64,000 nucleotides of DNA from Roseateles koreensis (GTDB lineage Bacteria; Pseudomonadota; Gammaproteobacteria; Burkholderiales; Burkholderiaceae_C), in assembly GCF_028595305.1 (NCBI RefSeq), contig NZ_JAQQXS010000003.1, positions 186,001 to 250,000 on the forward strand, in the 5' to 3' direction. Each line of letters opens with the position of its first letter. The stretch's first letter is position 1. Positions 36,675-45,753 of this stretch are shown piece after piece. Both the position numbers and the translations under genes were made by a program. The notes beneath the pieces are model-generated. The model was not told where the DNA came from. It was given only the letters and a program-made list of their open reading frames with translations, and did not search any database.

Positions 36675-36699
36675 AGCCCGCTTCGGCGGGCTTTTTTTA
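36675..36699 (+). terminator. Intrinsic terminator after the LivK-type gene
   Basis: AGCCCGC-TTCG-GCGGGCT (36675-36692) is a stable tetraloop hairpin with a run of seven T ending at 36698. It lies 29 bases after the stop codon and also separates the unit from the converging waaA. Confidence 0.9.
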
Positions 36700-36737
36700 T
36701 TCGGCGTGCCAGGCTTTGTTGACCCGTCGAGAACGGC

Positions 36738-38087
36738 TCAACGCCGCTGACCCTCGACGCCCAAGATGACCGCAGCCATGCGATCGGCCGCACCGCGATG
36801 CTGGGTCGCAAATTGCAAGGCGGTGGCCGCCATGGCTTGGCGGGCGGGGGTGTCCCGGCACAACTGCAGTGCTGTGTCGAGGCCGGCGGGCAGATCGGCC
36901 ACGCGGTGGGCCGCGCCGGCTTCTTCGGCCAGTGCCGAGGCTTCGGTGAAATTGAAGGTATGGGGCCCCATCACCACCGGGCAGCCGCAAGCGGCGGCTT
37001 CAATCAGGTTTTGGCCGCCCAGGGGTGCAAAGCTGCCCCCCAGCAGGGCGACGTCGGCCAAGCCGTAGTACAGGGCCATTTCGCGCATCGAGTCGCCCAG
37101 CCAGACTTGTGCTTCGAGGTCATCATCGCTGGGCTGATCGTCGGGGCGAGTTGCCCAGGCACTTCGCCGGGCGAGGCGCAGCCCGGCATTGGCGACCAGG
37201 GCCGCCACTTCGTCAAAACGCTGCGGGTGGCGCGGTACCAGCAGCAGCAGGGGTAAGGGCTGAGGCTGGGGCGGCATCTGGGCGTGCGACGTGGCCGTCG
37301 TCTGTGCCTTCCAGGCTTGGAGCAGGGCAGCCTCTTCGCCATCGCGACTCACAGCCAGCATCAACACGGGCTTGCGCAAGCTTTGCTTCCAGGCGCGACC
37401 TCGGGCCAGCAGGGCAGGGTCAACTGCCATGTCGAATTTGAGATTACCCATGACCTGCACGGCCGGGGCGCCGGCCTGCTGCAGTCGCTGGGCATCGGCC
37501 TCAGTCTGCGCCAGCGCAAGGCGAAGCGACTGGGCGGCAGGCCGAAGCAAGGCGCCGAAGCGCAGGCCTCGCCGCAGGCTGCGTGCGGACAAGCGAGCAT
37601 TGGCCAACACCATCGGGATGTTGAGCGCCGCGCAGGCGGCTTGCAGGCTCGGCCACACTTCGGTTTCCATCAGCACACCCAGGCGTGGCTGCCAGTGGCG
37701 GAGAAAGCCCTGCACGGCACCCGGTGTGTCGTAGGGCAACCAAGCCTGCGCGTCGCCGGCCTTCAGCAGGGCGGCGCCGGCCTCGCGCCCGGTGGCGGTG
37801 CTGTGGGTCAGCAGTACGCGCAACTGTGGCTCGCGGGCGCGCAAGGCGTCCAGCAAGGCGGCGGCGGCCCGTGTCTCACCCAGCGATACCGCGTGGATCC
37901 ACAGCCAGCCACGGGCCGGTGCGGGCGTGTCATAACGCCCCAAACGCTCGGCGAGATGCTGGCGATACAGAGGCTCCGCACCACCGCGCCGCCACAAACG
38001 CAGCAGGTAGGCGGGCGTCAATAGGCGCAGCGCCGTTGAATAGGCCCAGAGGCTGAGCCCTTCGGCCAAGCTGCGCCGTGGCTTCAA
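36738..38087 (-). CDS. waaA: 3-deoxy-D-manno-octulosonic acid transferase WaaA (KdtA)
   Basis: The product is 449 residues of the GT30 family. It transfers Kdo from CMP-Kdo to the lipid A precursor. The N-terminal anchor helix is followed by WIHAVSLGETRAAAALLDAL with the catalytic glutamate, METEVWPSL, LLVPRHPQRFDEV, and the C-domain sugar-nucleotide loop LGGSFAPLGGQNLIEAAACG. An insertion of about 20 residues rich in Gln/Pro is seen near residue 270. The start is TTG at 38087, overlapping the algC TGA by 4 bases. A central enzyme of LPS core assembly. Confidence 0.93.
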   Translation of the reverse strand: MKPRRSLAEGLSLWAYSTALRLLTPAYLLRLWRRGGAEPLYRQHLAERLGRYDTPAPARGWLWIHAVSLGETRAAAALLDALRAREPQLRVLLTHSTATGREAGAALLKAGDAQAWLPYDTPGAVQGFLRHWQPRLGVLMETEVWPSLQAACAALNIPMVLANARLSARSLRRGLRFGALLRPAAQSLRLALAQTEADAQRLQQAGAPAVQVMGNLKFDMAVDPALLARGRAWKQSLRKPVLMLAVSRDGEEAALLQAWKAQTTATSHAQMPPQPQPLPLLLLVPRHPQRFDEVAALVANAGLRLARRSAWATRPDDQPSDDDLEAQVWLGDSMREMALYYGLADVALLGGSFAPLGGQNLIEAAACGCPVVMGPHTFNFTEASALAEEAGAAHRVADLPAGLDTALQLCRDTPARQAMAATALQFATQHRGAADRMAAVILGVEGQRR

Positions 38088-39472
38088 TGGCCTGCCGCGA
38101 AGGTGGCGTCGGGCTTGACGCGCTTCAATTGCGCCAGCACATCGTGCTGGATGCGCTCAAGCGCTTCCGGCGTGTGCCCTTCAAACCGTAAAACCAGCAC
38201 CGGCGTGGTGTTGGAGGCGCGCACCAAGCCGAAGCCGTCGGCGTATTCCACGCGCAGGCCGTCAATGGTTACCACCTCAAGCGAGCCCGGGAACTGCGCT
38301 TGCTCCAGCATTTGCGCCACCACCGAGTGTTGCTCGCCTTCTGCGCAAGGCACGTTGATCTCGGGGGTGTTGAAACTGGTGGGCAGGGCATTCAGCACGG
38401 CACTGGGGTCGGGGTGGCGGCTGAGAATTTCCAGCAGGCGTGCGGCCGAGTACATGGCATCGTCAAAGCCGTACCAGCGTTCTTTGAAGAAGATGTGGCC
38501 CGACAGCTCGCCAGCCAGCGGGGCGCCGGTTTCGCGCAGCTTGGCCTTGGCAAAGGAGTGGCCGGTTTTCCACATCAGCGGTTTGCCACCGTGCTGCACG
38601 ATCCACGGGGCCAGACGTTGGGTGCACTTCACGTCGAAGATGATTTCCGCACCCGGCTTGCGCTTGAGGATGTCGGCGGCGAATAGCATGATCTGGCGGT
38701 CAGGCATGATCATCTCGCCGTCTTTGGTGACCACGCCCAGGCGGTCGCCATCGCCGTCGAAAGCCAGGCCCAGTTCGGCGTCGCAGGCGTGGACGATGCG
38801 CTTCAGGTCTTCCAGGTTTTCGGGGCGTGAAGGATCGGGGTGATGATTGGGGAAGTCGCCATCCACCTTGGAGTAGATGTCGATCACCTCACAGCCCAGG
38901 GCGCGCAAAATCGCGGGCGCGGTGGCGCCGGGAATGCCGTTGCCGCTGTCCACCACGATCTTCATGCGGCGCTTGAGTTTGCAGTCTTTGACGATGCGGT
39001 GCATGTACTCGGGCACCACATCCATCTTGGCGCTGCGGCCGGCGCCGGTGATGTAGTCCTCGGCCTCGATGCGACGGCGCAAGTCTTGAATCTGTTCGCC
39101 GAACACCGCAGCACCCTTGAGCACCATCTTGAAGCCGTTGTAGTCCTTGGGGTTGTGGCTACCGGTCACCATGATGCCGCTGCGGCAGCCGTGCTTGGCG
39201 CGCGTGGCGGCGACGTAGTACAGCATGGGGGTGGTGACGGTGCCGAGGTCGACGACATCCAGGCCGGTTGATTGCAAGCCGCGGATCAGGGCGGCGCTCA
39301 GGCTGGGGCCGGAGAGTCGGCCATCGCGGCCCACGGCCACGGCCTTCTCGCCGAGCTTGCGGGCCTCGGTGCCAAAGGCACGCCCCAGATGTTCGGCCAC
39401 GTCTTCGGTCAAGGCTGCGCCGACGACGCCGCGAATGTCATAGGCCTTGAAGGCGGAGGCTTGAACTTGCAT
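38084..39472 (-). CDS. algC: Phosphomannomutase/phosphoglucomutase (AlgC/ManB type)
   Basis: The product is 462 residues of the alpha-D-phosphohexomutase family. It interconverts mannose or glucose 6- and 1-phosphates for LPS, exopolysaccharide and nucleotide sugars. The phosphoserine is S105 in VTGSHNP, the metal loop DGDGDR is in AFDGDGDRLGVV, the sugar loop GELSGH is present, and RASNTTPVLVLRFEG binds phosphate near the C-terminus. It precedes waaA with a TTGA overlap, making a two-gene surface-sugar unit. Confidence 0.93.
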   Translation of the reverse strand: MQVQASAFKAYDIRGVVGAALTEDVAEHLGRAFGTEARKLGEKAVAVGRDGRLSGPSLSAALIRGLQSTGLDVVDLGTVTTPMLYYVAATRAKHGCRSGIMVTGSHNPKDYNGFKMVLKGAAVFGEQIQDLRRRIEAEDYITGAGRSAKMDVVPEYMHRIVKDCKLKRRMKIVVDSGNGIPGATAPAILRALGCEVIDIYSKVDGDFPNHHPDPSRPENLEDLKRIVHACDAELGLAFDGDGDRLGVVTKDGEMIMPDRQIMLFAADILKRKPGAEIIFDVKCTQRLAPWIVQHGGKPLMWKTGHSFAKAKLRETGAPLAGELSGHIFFKERWYGFDDAMYSAARLLEILSRHPDPSAVLNALPTSFNTPEINVPCAEGEQHSVVAQMLEQAQFPGSLEVVTIDGLRVEYADGFGLVRASNTTPVLVLRFEGHTPEALERIQHDVLAQLKRVKPDATFAAGH

Positions 39473-39702
39473 GGGTTCTCCAGAAATGGGTTTCGCTGAA
39501 ATTCGATGAGCGTGCGCTCAAGTACGGCGCAGAATGGGCCGGATTGTATGCAGCCCTTTTGACATCGGATGCTGACGCCGGGTTTCATCGGTGCTTCATT
39601 TTGATTTCATCGTGGCATTCATGCCAGATCAGCGCCTCCGCGCCACCTGTTTGGCGGCGCGCCTGGCGCTCGCCGAGCCCGGGCGGCCTATCATCGGCGC
39701 CC

Positions 39703-40683
39703 ATGCCACAAGCTATCGCCCCCGCATTCAACACGCCGTTACGGCTCGCCTACCAGCCGCCGTATCACATCGAGGCCTTGCTGAAATTCTTGTCAGACCG
39801 TGCGATTGCGGGCGTGGAGCAGGTGGACCCGGTCGGCGCCCGCATTTTGCGCAGCGTGCAGGGGCGAGATGCGGTGGGTCAGTCCTATCATGGCTGGATT
39901 CAGCTCAGCTTCAAGCCGGCTGAGCATGCCGTGGAATTTCAATGTTCGGAGGGCTTGTTCATGCACCGCGCGCTGCTGGTGCCCGCCGTGCGGCGCTGGC
40001 TGGACCTGGACGCGCAGCCGCAAGCCATCATGGCAAATTTGGGGCCTTTGGCGAAGATCGCCCCAGGCCTGCGCCTGGCGGGGTGCATGGATCGATTCGA
40101 ATTGGCCGTGCGCGCGGTGCTCGGGCAGCAGGTGACGGTGCTTGCCGCGCGGACGCTGGGGCACCGGTTCGTGCAGGCCTTCGGGCAGCCTCTGGATGAG
40201 GCGCTGCCGCCGGCGTGGGCGAGCGTGGCGCCCTTGCGGCTGTTTCCCGAGCCCACGGCCATTGCGGTCCTGGATCCCTCTTGCATTGCGGCGCTGGGCA
40301 TCATTCGCCAGCGTGCGGATTGTCTGGTGAGTTTGGCGCAACGCTGGCCACAGCTGCGTTACTCCCAGACTGAGCTTTGTAGCGCCGCTGAGCCCGACGC
40401 GCAAACCCTCTCACTGGCGTTGCAAGAACTGCAAACCGTCAAGGGCATCGGGCCCTGGACCGCGCACTACATGCTGATGCGAGGGTGGTCCTGGCCCGAT
40501 GCATTTCCACCCAAGGACGTGGTCTTGCTGCGCCAATTGAGCGTTGCTCAGGCAGGGCCTCTCAGCGCCAAAGACTATCTGCAGGCAGCGCAAGCCTACC
40601 GGCCCTACCGGAGTTATGCCGTGCTGAGCTTGTGGCGGGCTGCTGCGCTGGGTATCGAGGCGCTGGCAGGTCACGACGATTGA
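39703..40683 (+). CDS. alkA: DNA-3-methyladenine glycosylase II (AlkA-like)
   Basis: The product is 326 residues from ATG 39703. It removes alkylated bases from DNA. The helix-hairpin-helix is LQTVKGIGPWTAHYMLMRGW and the catalytic aspartate is in DAFPPKDVVLL, matching the AlkA position. The N-terminal beta domain (about 10-110) is typical of AlkA. The frame is open back to 39544, but the protein before MPQAIAPAF does not look like AlkA; whether a fragment of an Ada domain once lay there cannot be seen. It is divergent from algC across a 230-base gap in which I see no clear motif. Confidence 0.9.
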   Translation: MPQAIAPAFNTPLRLAYQPPYHIEALLKFLSDRAIAGVEQVDPVGARILRSVQGRDAVGQSYHGWIQLSFKPAEHAVEFQCSEGLFMHRALLVPAVRRWLDLDAQPQAIMANLGPLAKIAPGLRLAGCMDRFELAVRAVLGQQVTVLAARTLGHRFVQAFGQPLDEALPPAWASVAPLRLFPEPTAIAVLDPSCIAALGIIRQRADCLVSLAQRWPQLRYSQTELCSAAEPDAQTLSLALQELQTVKGIGPWTAHYMLMRGWSWPDAFPPKDVVLLRQLSVAQAGPLSAKDYLQAAQAYRPYRSYAVLSLWRAAALGIEALAGHDD

Positions 40684-40802
40684 CGTGTGAACTAACCGTT
40701 ACTTTGCATGGCTTGGCCGCCTGCTCTTTGCACAAGAAGCGGGTCGACTGGCCGCCCCCTTCAGGCACAGTATGCTGACGCCCTGTGTTTTGAATGCTGT
40801 TC

Positions 40803-41675
40803 ATGAAACCTGCAGACCTGATTGAGTTGATTGTTCTGGCCGCCATCTGGGGCGCGTCATTTTTGTTCATGCGGCTGGGAGTCCACGACTTCGGGCCGGT
40901 GGCCATGGCGGCCGTGCGCATGGGCATCGCGAGCGCCGCCCTGCTGCCGTTGCTGGCGCTGCGCCAGGGCATGGGTGAATTGCGCCAGGCCTGGTTGCCG
41001 CTGATGGTGATTGGCCTGTTGAACAGCGCCATTCCTTTTGCCTTGTTCAGCTACGCGGCTTTGGCCATCACTGCGGGGCTGTCCAGCATTCTCAACGCCA
41101 CTACGCCCTTGTGGGGGGCGCTCATCGCCTGGGCCTGGCTGCGGCAGGGCCTGTCGGGCCTGCGTGCCTTGGGCCTGTTGTTGGGTTTTGCCGGCGTACT
41201 GTTTCTGGCCTGGGACAAAGCTTCGTTCAAGCCCGGCGGCAGTGGTTGGGCGTTGGCGGCGTGCCTGGCCGCGACCTTCTGCTATGGGCTGGCGGCCAAC
41301 TTCAGCAAAAAGTACACGGTGCACATCAAACCGCTGACCGTGGCCACCGGCAGCCAAGTGTTCGGAGCTTTGATCTTGGCCGGCCCAGCCGTCTATCTTT
41401 GGCCGGCCACGCTGCCGAGCCTGCAGGCCTGGGTGGGCGTGACCGCGCTGGGCGTGCTGTGCTCGGCCCTGGCGTACCTGTTGTACTTTCGCCTGATGAG
41501 CCGCATCGGGCCCACCAATACCATTGCGGTGACCTTCCTGATTCCGGTCTTTGCGGTGCTGTGGGCCTATTTGTTCCTGGGTGAGTTGTTCACCCTGCAG
41601 ATGGCTCTGGGCTGCGCAGTCGTGTTGTTGGGCACCGCCTTGGCGTTGGGCCTGATCAGGCGCCCGGCCGCCTGA
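40803..41675 (+). CDS. DMT/EamA family transporter
   Basis: A 290-residue inner-membrane protein with ten predicted helices in two EamA repeats (about 5-135 and 150-285). GASFLFMRLGV in helix 1 and FLIPVFAVLWAYLFLGE in the second repeat are hallmarks of RhaT/EamA-like drug/metabolite exporters. The substrate is unknown. The ATG at 40803 (MKPADLIELIVLA) fits homologues better than the ATG at 40794. It converges on mshL with a 25-base gap. Confidence 0.88.
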   Translation: MKPADLIELIVLAAIWGASFLFMRLGVHDFGPVAMAAVRMGIASAALLPLLALRQGMGELRQAWLPLMVIGLLNSAIPFALFSYAALAITAGLSSILNATTPLWGALIAWAWLRQGLSGLRALGLLLGFAGVLFLAWDKASFKPGGSGWALAACLAATFCYGLAANFSKKYTVHIKPLTVATGSQVFGALILAGPAVYLWPATLPSLQAWVGVTALGVLCSALAYLLYFRLMSRIGPTNTIAVTFLIPVFAVLWAYLFLGELFTLQMALGCAVVLLGTALALGLIRRPAA

Positions 41676-41700
41676 CGGCTTTCATACCGCCAACGTGTAC

Positions 41701-43605
41701 TCAATGCCGGGCGGCCGGTACCGTGGCTTCGGCGTTGCTGTTGCTGTTGCTATTACCGTTGAGCGTGATGACCCGGCGGGCCTTGTCGTCCATGTCTTCC
41801 AGGGCCTGTGAGGCGGCACGGTTGTGCTGCTCCCAGTCTTGCGCAGTTTGGATGATGCTGGGCTTGATCAGCACGATCAGTTCACGCTTGCGACCGCTGT
41901 TGGCACGGTTGCCGAACAGGGTGGACGTGACAGGGTTGCTGTCAGAGCCCGGCAGGCCCGAGCCCTTGCGGGACGACTCAGACTGCATCAAGCCGCCAAT
42001 GGCGACGATGAAGCCGTCTGGAATGCGCACCACGGTGTCCGTTTCATTCATGCTGTTGGAGGCCAGCGGCAGGCGGAAGCTGCCCAAGGTACCCAGGTCA
42101 ATTTGCTTGACCTTTTCCGTCACCGAGGTCACCGCTGGGTGGATGTGCAGCGTGACCATGTTCTCCTCGTCGATCTGCGGGGTGACGTCGAGCGAGATGC
42201 CGGAGAAGAAGGGCGTTAGCGTCAGTGTCGGAATGACGTTATTGGTGGTGCTGCTGCTGGTGCTGGAACTGGCGGTGTTGGTGCCGCTGGTGATGCCGGT
42301 GATGTAGTAATCGTCGGAGCCAACCTTCAGCACCGCCTTTTGATTGTTGAGCGTTGCGACGCGCGGGCTGGACAGGATTTGCGTGTCGCCATGGCTTTCA
42401 AGAAAGCTGATCAAGCCCTGAAAGCCGCCTTTGGACAAGGCCAGGCCGAACGCACCATTGCCGGCCGAAGTCATGGGAATCAAGTCGGGCCATGCCGGGC
42501 TCTGGGTGGCGGTGGAGAGCACGGGCAGGCCGTTGGTGTTGCTGACCAGTGGATTGATGAGGGTGCTGACCCCTGTGGGGGTTGATGGGTTCACGCTGGT
42601 TTGGCCGATGGCGCCGTTCTTGCCCAGCACCGACCAGTCCACACCGCTTTGGTAGCCTTCGCGCAATTCGACCTCGACGATCTTGGCTTCCAGCATCACC
42701 TGCCGCTCGACCGACAATTTGGTGCTGCGCAAAAAGGCTTCGATATTGCGCATTTCGTCCGGCATGGCACGCACGGCGATGGTGCCTGCCTGCGGGCTGG
42801 CAATCACGTTGCGGCCGCCTTCGGTGCCCACCAGGGCACGCAGTGCCGCAGTGGTGTCGGCCCAGAAGTCGTTGCGGGTGCTGGTCGAGATTTGCGCGCT
42901 GTCGTGCTGCTGAGATTGACCGCTATTGCTGCCATTTCCGGTATTGCTGCCGTTGCTGACATTGCCGGTCGTGGGCGTGCTGCTGCCGGTGGAACTCTGG
43001 CCGGCGCCAGAGCTGACCCGCAATTCGCTGCGGCCAACTCGTTGATGCTGGAGGTAATTGACAGTAAAAACGCGGGTCTGCATCGAGGGCGGGAACACGG
43101 TGATGCGACGACCGTCGATCTTGTAGTCGTAACCGTAAACGTCGCGCAGCGACTCCAGGGCCTCATGCAGGGTGATGCCTTTAAGCGTGACCGACAAGGT
43201 GCCCGTGATCGCGGGGTGCACCATCATGCTGTAGCGGGTTTCGGTGACCAGCGACAAAAACACATCGCGCACCGGCGCGCCGTTGACGATCAGGTCAAAG
43301 CGCGGTTCAGGCGCGGGGGCGGGGGGGCGCGCTGCGGGTGTTTCAGCCGCAGGCGATGAAGCTGGGGCGTTGGCTGAGGCACCCGTGGGGGCGTTGGCGG
43401 GCGTGCTTGTCGGGCGCTCGGCGGCACGCTGGTTGGCGGCCGCAGCGCCGTCCAATTCTTTGCGCAGCTCCGCCCGAGGTTGGGCGAGTTGCAGCGGTTT
43501 GTCCGCGCAGGCGGCGAGCAGGGCGACCAGGGCCCAAGGCAGGAGGCGGGCGGTCGGGGCAAGAGTTTGCATGGCTGAACGGAAAGAGTGACGCCTGGAT
43601 TTCAT
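41701..43605 (-). CDS. mshL: MSHA-type pilus secretin MshL (lipoprotein)
   Basis: The product is 634 residues. It forms the outer-membrane pore for the pilus. The signal peptide ends in the lipobox LLAAC (C33), so it is a lipoprotein. A proline/alanine-rich linker (about 40-105) is followed by secretin N-type domains (about 105-285, including MVHPAITGTLSVTLKGITLH) and the C-terminal secretin barrel domain (about 290-600; VALGG-type core VAIGGLM, and RELIVLIKPSII). Two low-complexity Ser/Asn/Gly/Thr inserts are present near 200-240 and 450. The last residues include NSNSNSN from a hexanucleotide repeat. It is the last gene of the minus-strand pilus locus and overlaps mshK by 4 bases. Confidence 0.92.
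   Translation of the reverse strand: MKSRRHSFRSAMQTLAPTARLLPWALVALLAACADKPLQLAQPRAELRKELDGAAAANQRAAERPTSTPANAPTGASANAPASSPAAETPAARPPAPAPEPRFDLIVNGAPVRDVFLSLVTETRYSMMVHPAITGTLSVTLKGITLHEALESLRDVYGYDYKIDGRRITVFPPSMQTRVFTVNYLQHQRVGRSELRVSSGAGQSSTGSSTPTTGNVSNGSNTGNGSNSGQSQQHDSAQISTSTRNDFWADTTAALRALVGTEGGRNVIASPQAGTIAVRAMPDEMRNIEAFLRSTKLSVERQVMLEAKIVEVELREGYQSGVDWSVLGKNGAIGQTSVNPSTPTGVSTLINPLVSNTNGLPVLSTATQSPAWPDLIPMTSAGNGAFGLALSKGGFQGLISFLESHGDTQILSSPRVATLNNQKAVLKVGSDDYYITGITSGTNTASSSTSSSTTNNVIPTLTLTPFFSGISLDVTPQIDEENMVTLHIHPAVTSVTEKVKQIDLGTLGSFRLPLASNSMNETDTVVRIPDGFIVAIGGLMQSESSRKGSGLPGSDSNPVTSTLFGNRANSGRKRELIVLIKPSIIQTAQDWEQHNRAASQALEDMDDKARRVITLNGNSNSNSNAEATVPAARH
41734..41751 (-). repeat. Hexanucleotide repeat in the mshL 3' end
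   Basis: Three perfect copies of GTTGCT (AGCAAC on the coding strand) encode Ser-Asn repeats in the secretin C-terminal tail. Copy-number changes would keep the frame. Confidence 0.6.
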
Positions 43606-44129
43606 GGGGCCTCCTGGCGGGGGACGCCGGCTTTTGTTGTTGTGTTCGACGTGTATTTGTGCGGCGGCTTGGTGCGTGGCACCGATAGATCGGCCGCAGC
43701 CCGCTTTTCGATGCCGGGATAGAGGCTTTCACGCCGGGTACCGCTGCTGTCTTTCAGCCACACGGCGGATTCTTCGATGCGCACGATGGTGGCATCGCCC
43801 AGCTTGGCACCCACCGGCCACAGCCGACCATTGGCCACGACGTAGGCCCGTCCGTCTTTGACGACAATTTGCTGCAGCCGCAGGGCCGGGTCGGTGACAG
43901 AGCCGTCAGCTGCGGCGTTGGCGGGCGTTTTCACGGCTGCCGGCCAAGCGCTCGGGTCGCGCAGGGCCTCAGGGCTTCGTGCGCTTGCAGCAGCGTCGGG
44001 CATGCCAGCCACCGTTTGCGCCAAGGCCAGTTGCGGCAGCATTGAGAGTGTTAGCGCCAGCGTTAGCGTTCGTGCCAGCGAGGGCCCGGCAGGCACTGCG
44101 TTGATCCAGTTCACGGCGGGCCTTTTCAT
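43602..44129 (-). CDS. mshK: MSHA biogenesis protein MshK (PilP-like)
   Basis: The product is 175 residues. A signal peptide (LARTLTLALTLSMLPQLALA) leads to a periplasmic protein whose C-terminal part (about 75-150) has the PilP/GspC-like beta strand pattern RAYVVANGRLWPVGAKLGDAT followed by ESAVWLKDSSG. By position between MshJ and the secretin it should link the inner-membrane platform to MshL. It overlaps both neighbours by 4 bases. The family is poorly conserved, so the name rests mainly on gene order. Confidence 0.78.
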   Translation of the reverse strand: MKRPAVNWINAVPAGPSLARTLTLALTLSMLPQLALAQTVAGMPDAAASARSPEALRDPSAWPAAVKTPANAAADGSVTDPALRLQQIVVKDGRAYVVANGRLWPVGAKLGDATIVRIEESAVWLKDSSGTRRESLYPGIEKRAAADLSVPRTKPPHKYTSNTTTKAGVPRQEAP

Positions 44130-44911
44130 CGATGCGCCTTGGGCAAAAAGACTTGCACCTGAAGCAGCACCGGCTTGCCGTCACCTTGTGACCAGACGCG
44201 CAATTCACCCCAGTGCAGATGGGGCAAGGCTTGTTCCAGGTGGCGCAGGTAGCGCAGTTGGTCGAGATAGTCGCCGGCAATTTGCATTTCAAGCCCTTGC
44301 CACTCCAGCGCAAGCCCGCCGGCGGCTACGGGTGCCCCGGATGCAGGTGTTGACGGGCCGGGCGGCGCAGCGGGTGCCGCTGTTGCTGCGATTTGCGGGG
44401 TGGTGTTGTGAGCTTCCGTGCGAACGAATTGCGCGGGCCCCATGCCTTCGGGCAAGCTGAGCAGCTTGATCAGGCTGAGCCGCTCGTGTTGTTTGAGAAG
44501 GGTGGGCAAAAGATCCGACAGCGGCGTTTGAGACTGGCCCTGGCTCATGTTTTTGAACCCGGCATCCACGGCCATGCGGAGCTGCCCTTGTTGCTGCAAG
44601 GCCTGGGCCAGCCGAGCCTTGAGTCGGGCGCTTTCATCGCCGGTACCCGGGGCACCGGGTTGGGAGAGTAGTTCGGCGCTGGCAGTGAACTGGGCGCGCA
44701 GTACTTTCAGATCTTCGTTCTGTTTGAGTTGGGCCTTGGCCTGCGTTTGCGCTTCCAGTTTCACGGGAGTGATCACCAGGCTGTCTGCGGCGGCGATCAG
44801 CAGGGCGGCTAGGCACAGAAACATGAAAACGCGTTCACGCAGGCTCAGCGCATCAATCCGCCGGGCTGTGGCCTGCCAACGTTGGCGCGTGTTCGGGCGT
44901 GCGGGTTTCAT
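44126..44911 (-). CDS. mshJ: MSHA biogenesis protein MshJ (PilO/GspM-like)
   Basis: The product is 261 residues. A short cytoplasmic start (RIDALSLRERVFMFL) and one membrane helix (about 29-46) are followed by a coiled coil (about 50-120) and a PilO-like periplasmic ferredoxin-fold domain from about residue 195 (LEWQGLEMQIAGDYLDQLRY). An Ala/Pro-rich linker (about 170-190) separates them. It should pair with MshI2 in the inner-membrane alignment complex. It overlaps mshI2 and mshK by 4 bases each. Confidence 0.85.
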   Translation of the reverse strand: MKPARPNTRQRWQATARRIDALSLRERVFMFLCLAALLIAAADSLVITPVKLEAQTQAKAQLKQNEDLKVLRAQFTASAELLSQPGAPGTGDESARLKARLAQALQQQGQLRMAVDAGFKNMSQGQSQTPLSDLLPTLLKQHERLSLIKLLSLPEGMGPAQFVRTEAHNTTPQIAATAAPAAPPGPSTPASGAPVAAGGLALEWQGLEMQIAGDYLDQLRYLRHLEQALPHLHWGELRVWSQGDGKPVLLQVQVFLPKAHR

Positions 44912-45732
44912 GGCGCACCTCTGGTAGCGGGTGACTTGGCGTTAGGGGTGTTGCCAAGTGCGGCGTTAGGCGCAGGCATCGCCGGCCCCACTGACGCGGG
45001 CAAGCCGCCCAGGAGCGGCATGTTCAAGCCCAGCGCGGCTGAGTTGGCGCCGGGTGGCAATTCACTCACCACTCGAAATGACCATACGCTCAAGCCGGGG
45101 CGCGGCTTGGGCGTGCTGGTGACTCGCCATGAACTCGGCGTCGCGCCATTGGGATCGTTTGTTTGTTCGCTGGGCGGCGGGCCGTCCTCACTCCATTTTT
45201 CAATCTTCACCGTGGCCAGTTGCAGGCCCGCCAGCAGGGGCTTGCCCGCCAGGCGCTCCAACCAAGTGCGCAACTCGCTCGGGTCCAGCGTGGCACCCGT
45301 CAAGGACAAGTGGCCCGGGGCCCAGCGCAGGGAGCCCAGCCAAACTTGACCGGGCACGGTTTGCGCCAAGGCCGTGAGCAGATCAGAGTGGCGCCAACCC
45401 TCCGGTGCCAGACCGCCGCGCAGAATTGTCAACGTCAACAGCAAGTCTTGGTTAGTGCTATCGAGTTGGCTCAATTGCTGAGCCATCTGCTTGGGGTCCA
45501 GTGGCGCGGGGAGGGTGGTTAGGGCCTGGGTGAGCGTTTGCAATTCAGTGGCGCCGCGCGCTTGCGCCTGTGCGAAATCGTTGCGGGCTTGACGCCCTTG
45601 CCATGTCATCCAGAGGCACAAGCCCCCCACGGCGAGCAGCAACAAGCCCAGGGCTTGCAGCATGGCCACAGTCGAAAAATAGCGCTTGGGCGCCAGCAGG
45701 ATGGGGGTGAGTAGATTGATTTGCTGAGCCAT
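44908..45732 (-). CDS. mshI2: MSHA biogenesis protein MshI2 (PilN-like)
   Basis: The product is 274 residues. It begins MAQQINLLTPILLAPKRYFS, a PilN-like start (the INL motif binds the PilM-like partner), then one membrane helix (about 22-44), a coiled coil, and a periplasmic domain (about 115-200) with LSLTGATLDPSELRTWLERL typical of PilN/GspL. The C-terminal 50 residues are rich in Pro and Gly. It lies 21 bases after mshI and overlaps mshJ. Confidence 0.87.
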   Translation of the reverse strand: MAQQINLLTPILLAPKRYFSTVAMLQALGLLLLAVGGLCLWMTWQGRQARNDFAQAQARGATELQTLTQALTTLPAPLDPKQMAQQLSQLDSTNQDLLLTLTILRGGLAPEGWRHSDLLTALAQTVPGQVWLGSLRWAPGHLSLTGATLDPSELRTWLERLAGKPLLAGLQLATVKIEKWSEDGPPPSEQTNDPNGATPSSWRVTSTPKPRPGLSVWSFRVVSELPPGANSAALGLNMPLLGGLPASVGPAMPAPNAALGNTPNAKSPATRGAP

Positions 45733-45753
45733 GGTGTGCGGTGTGCTTGGCGC

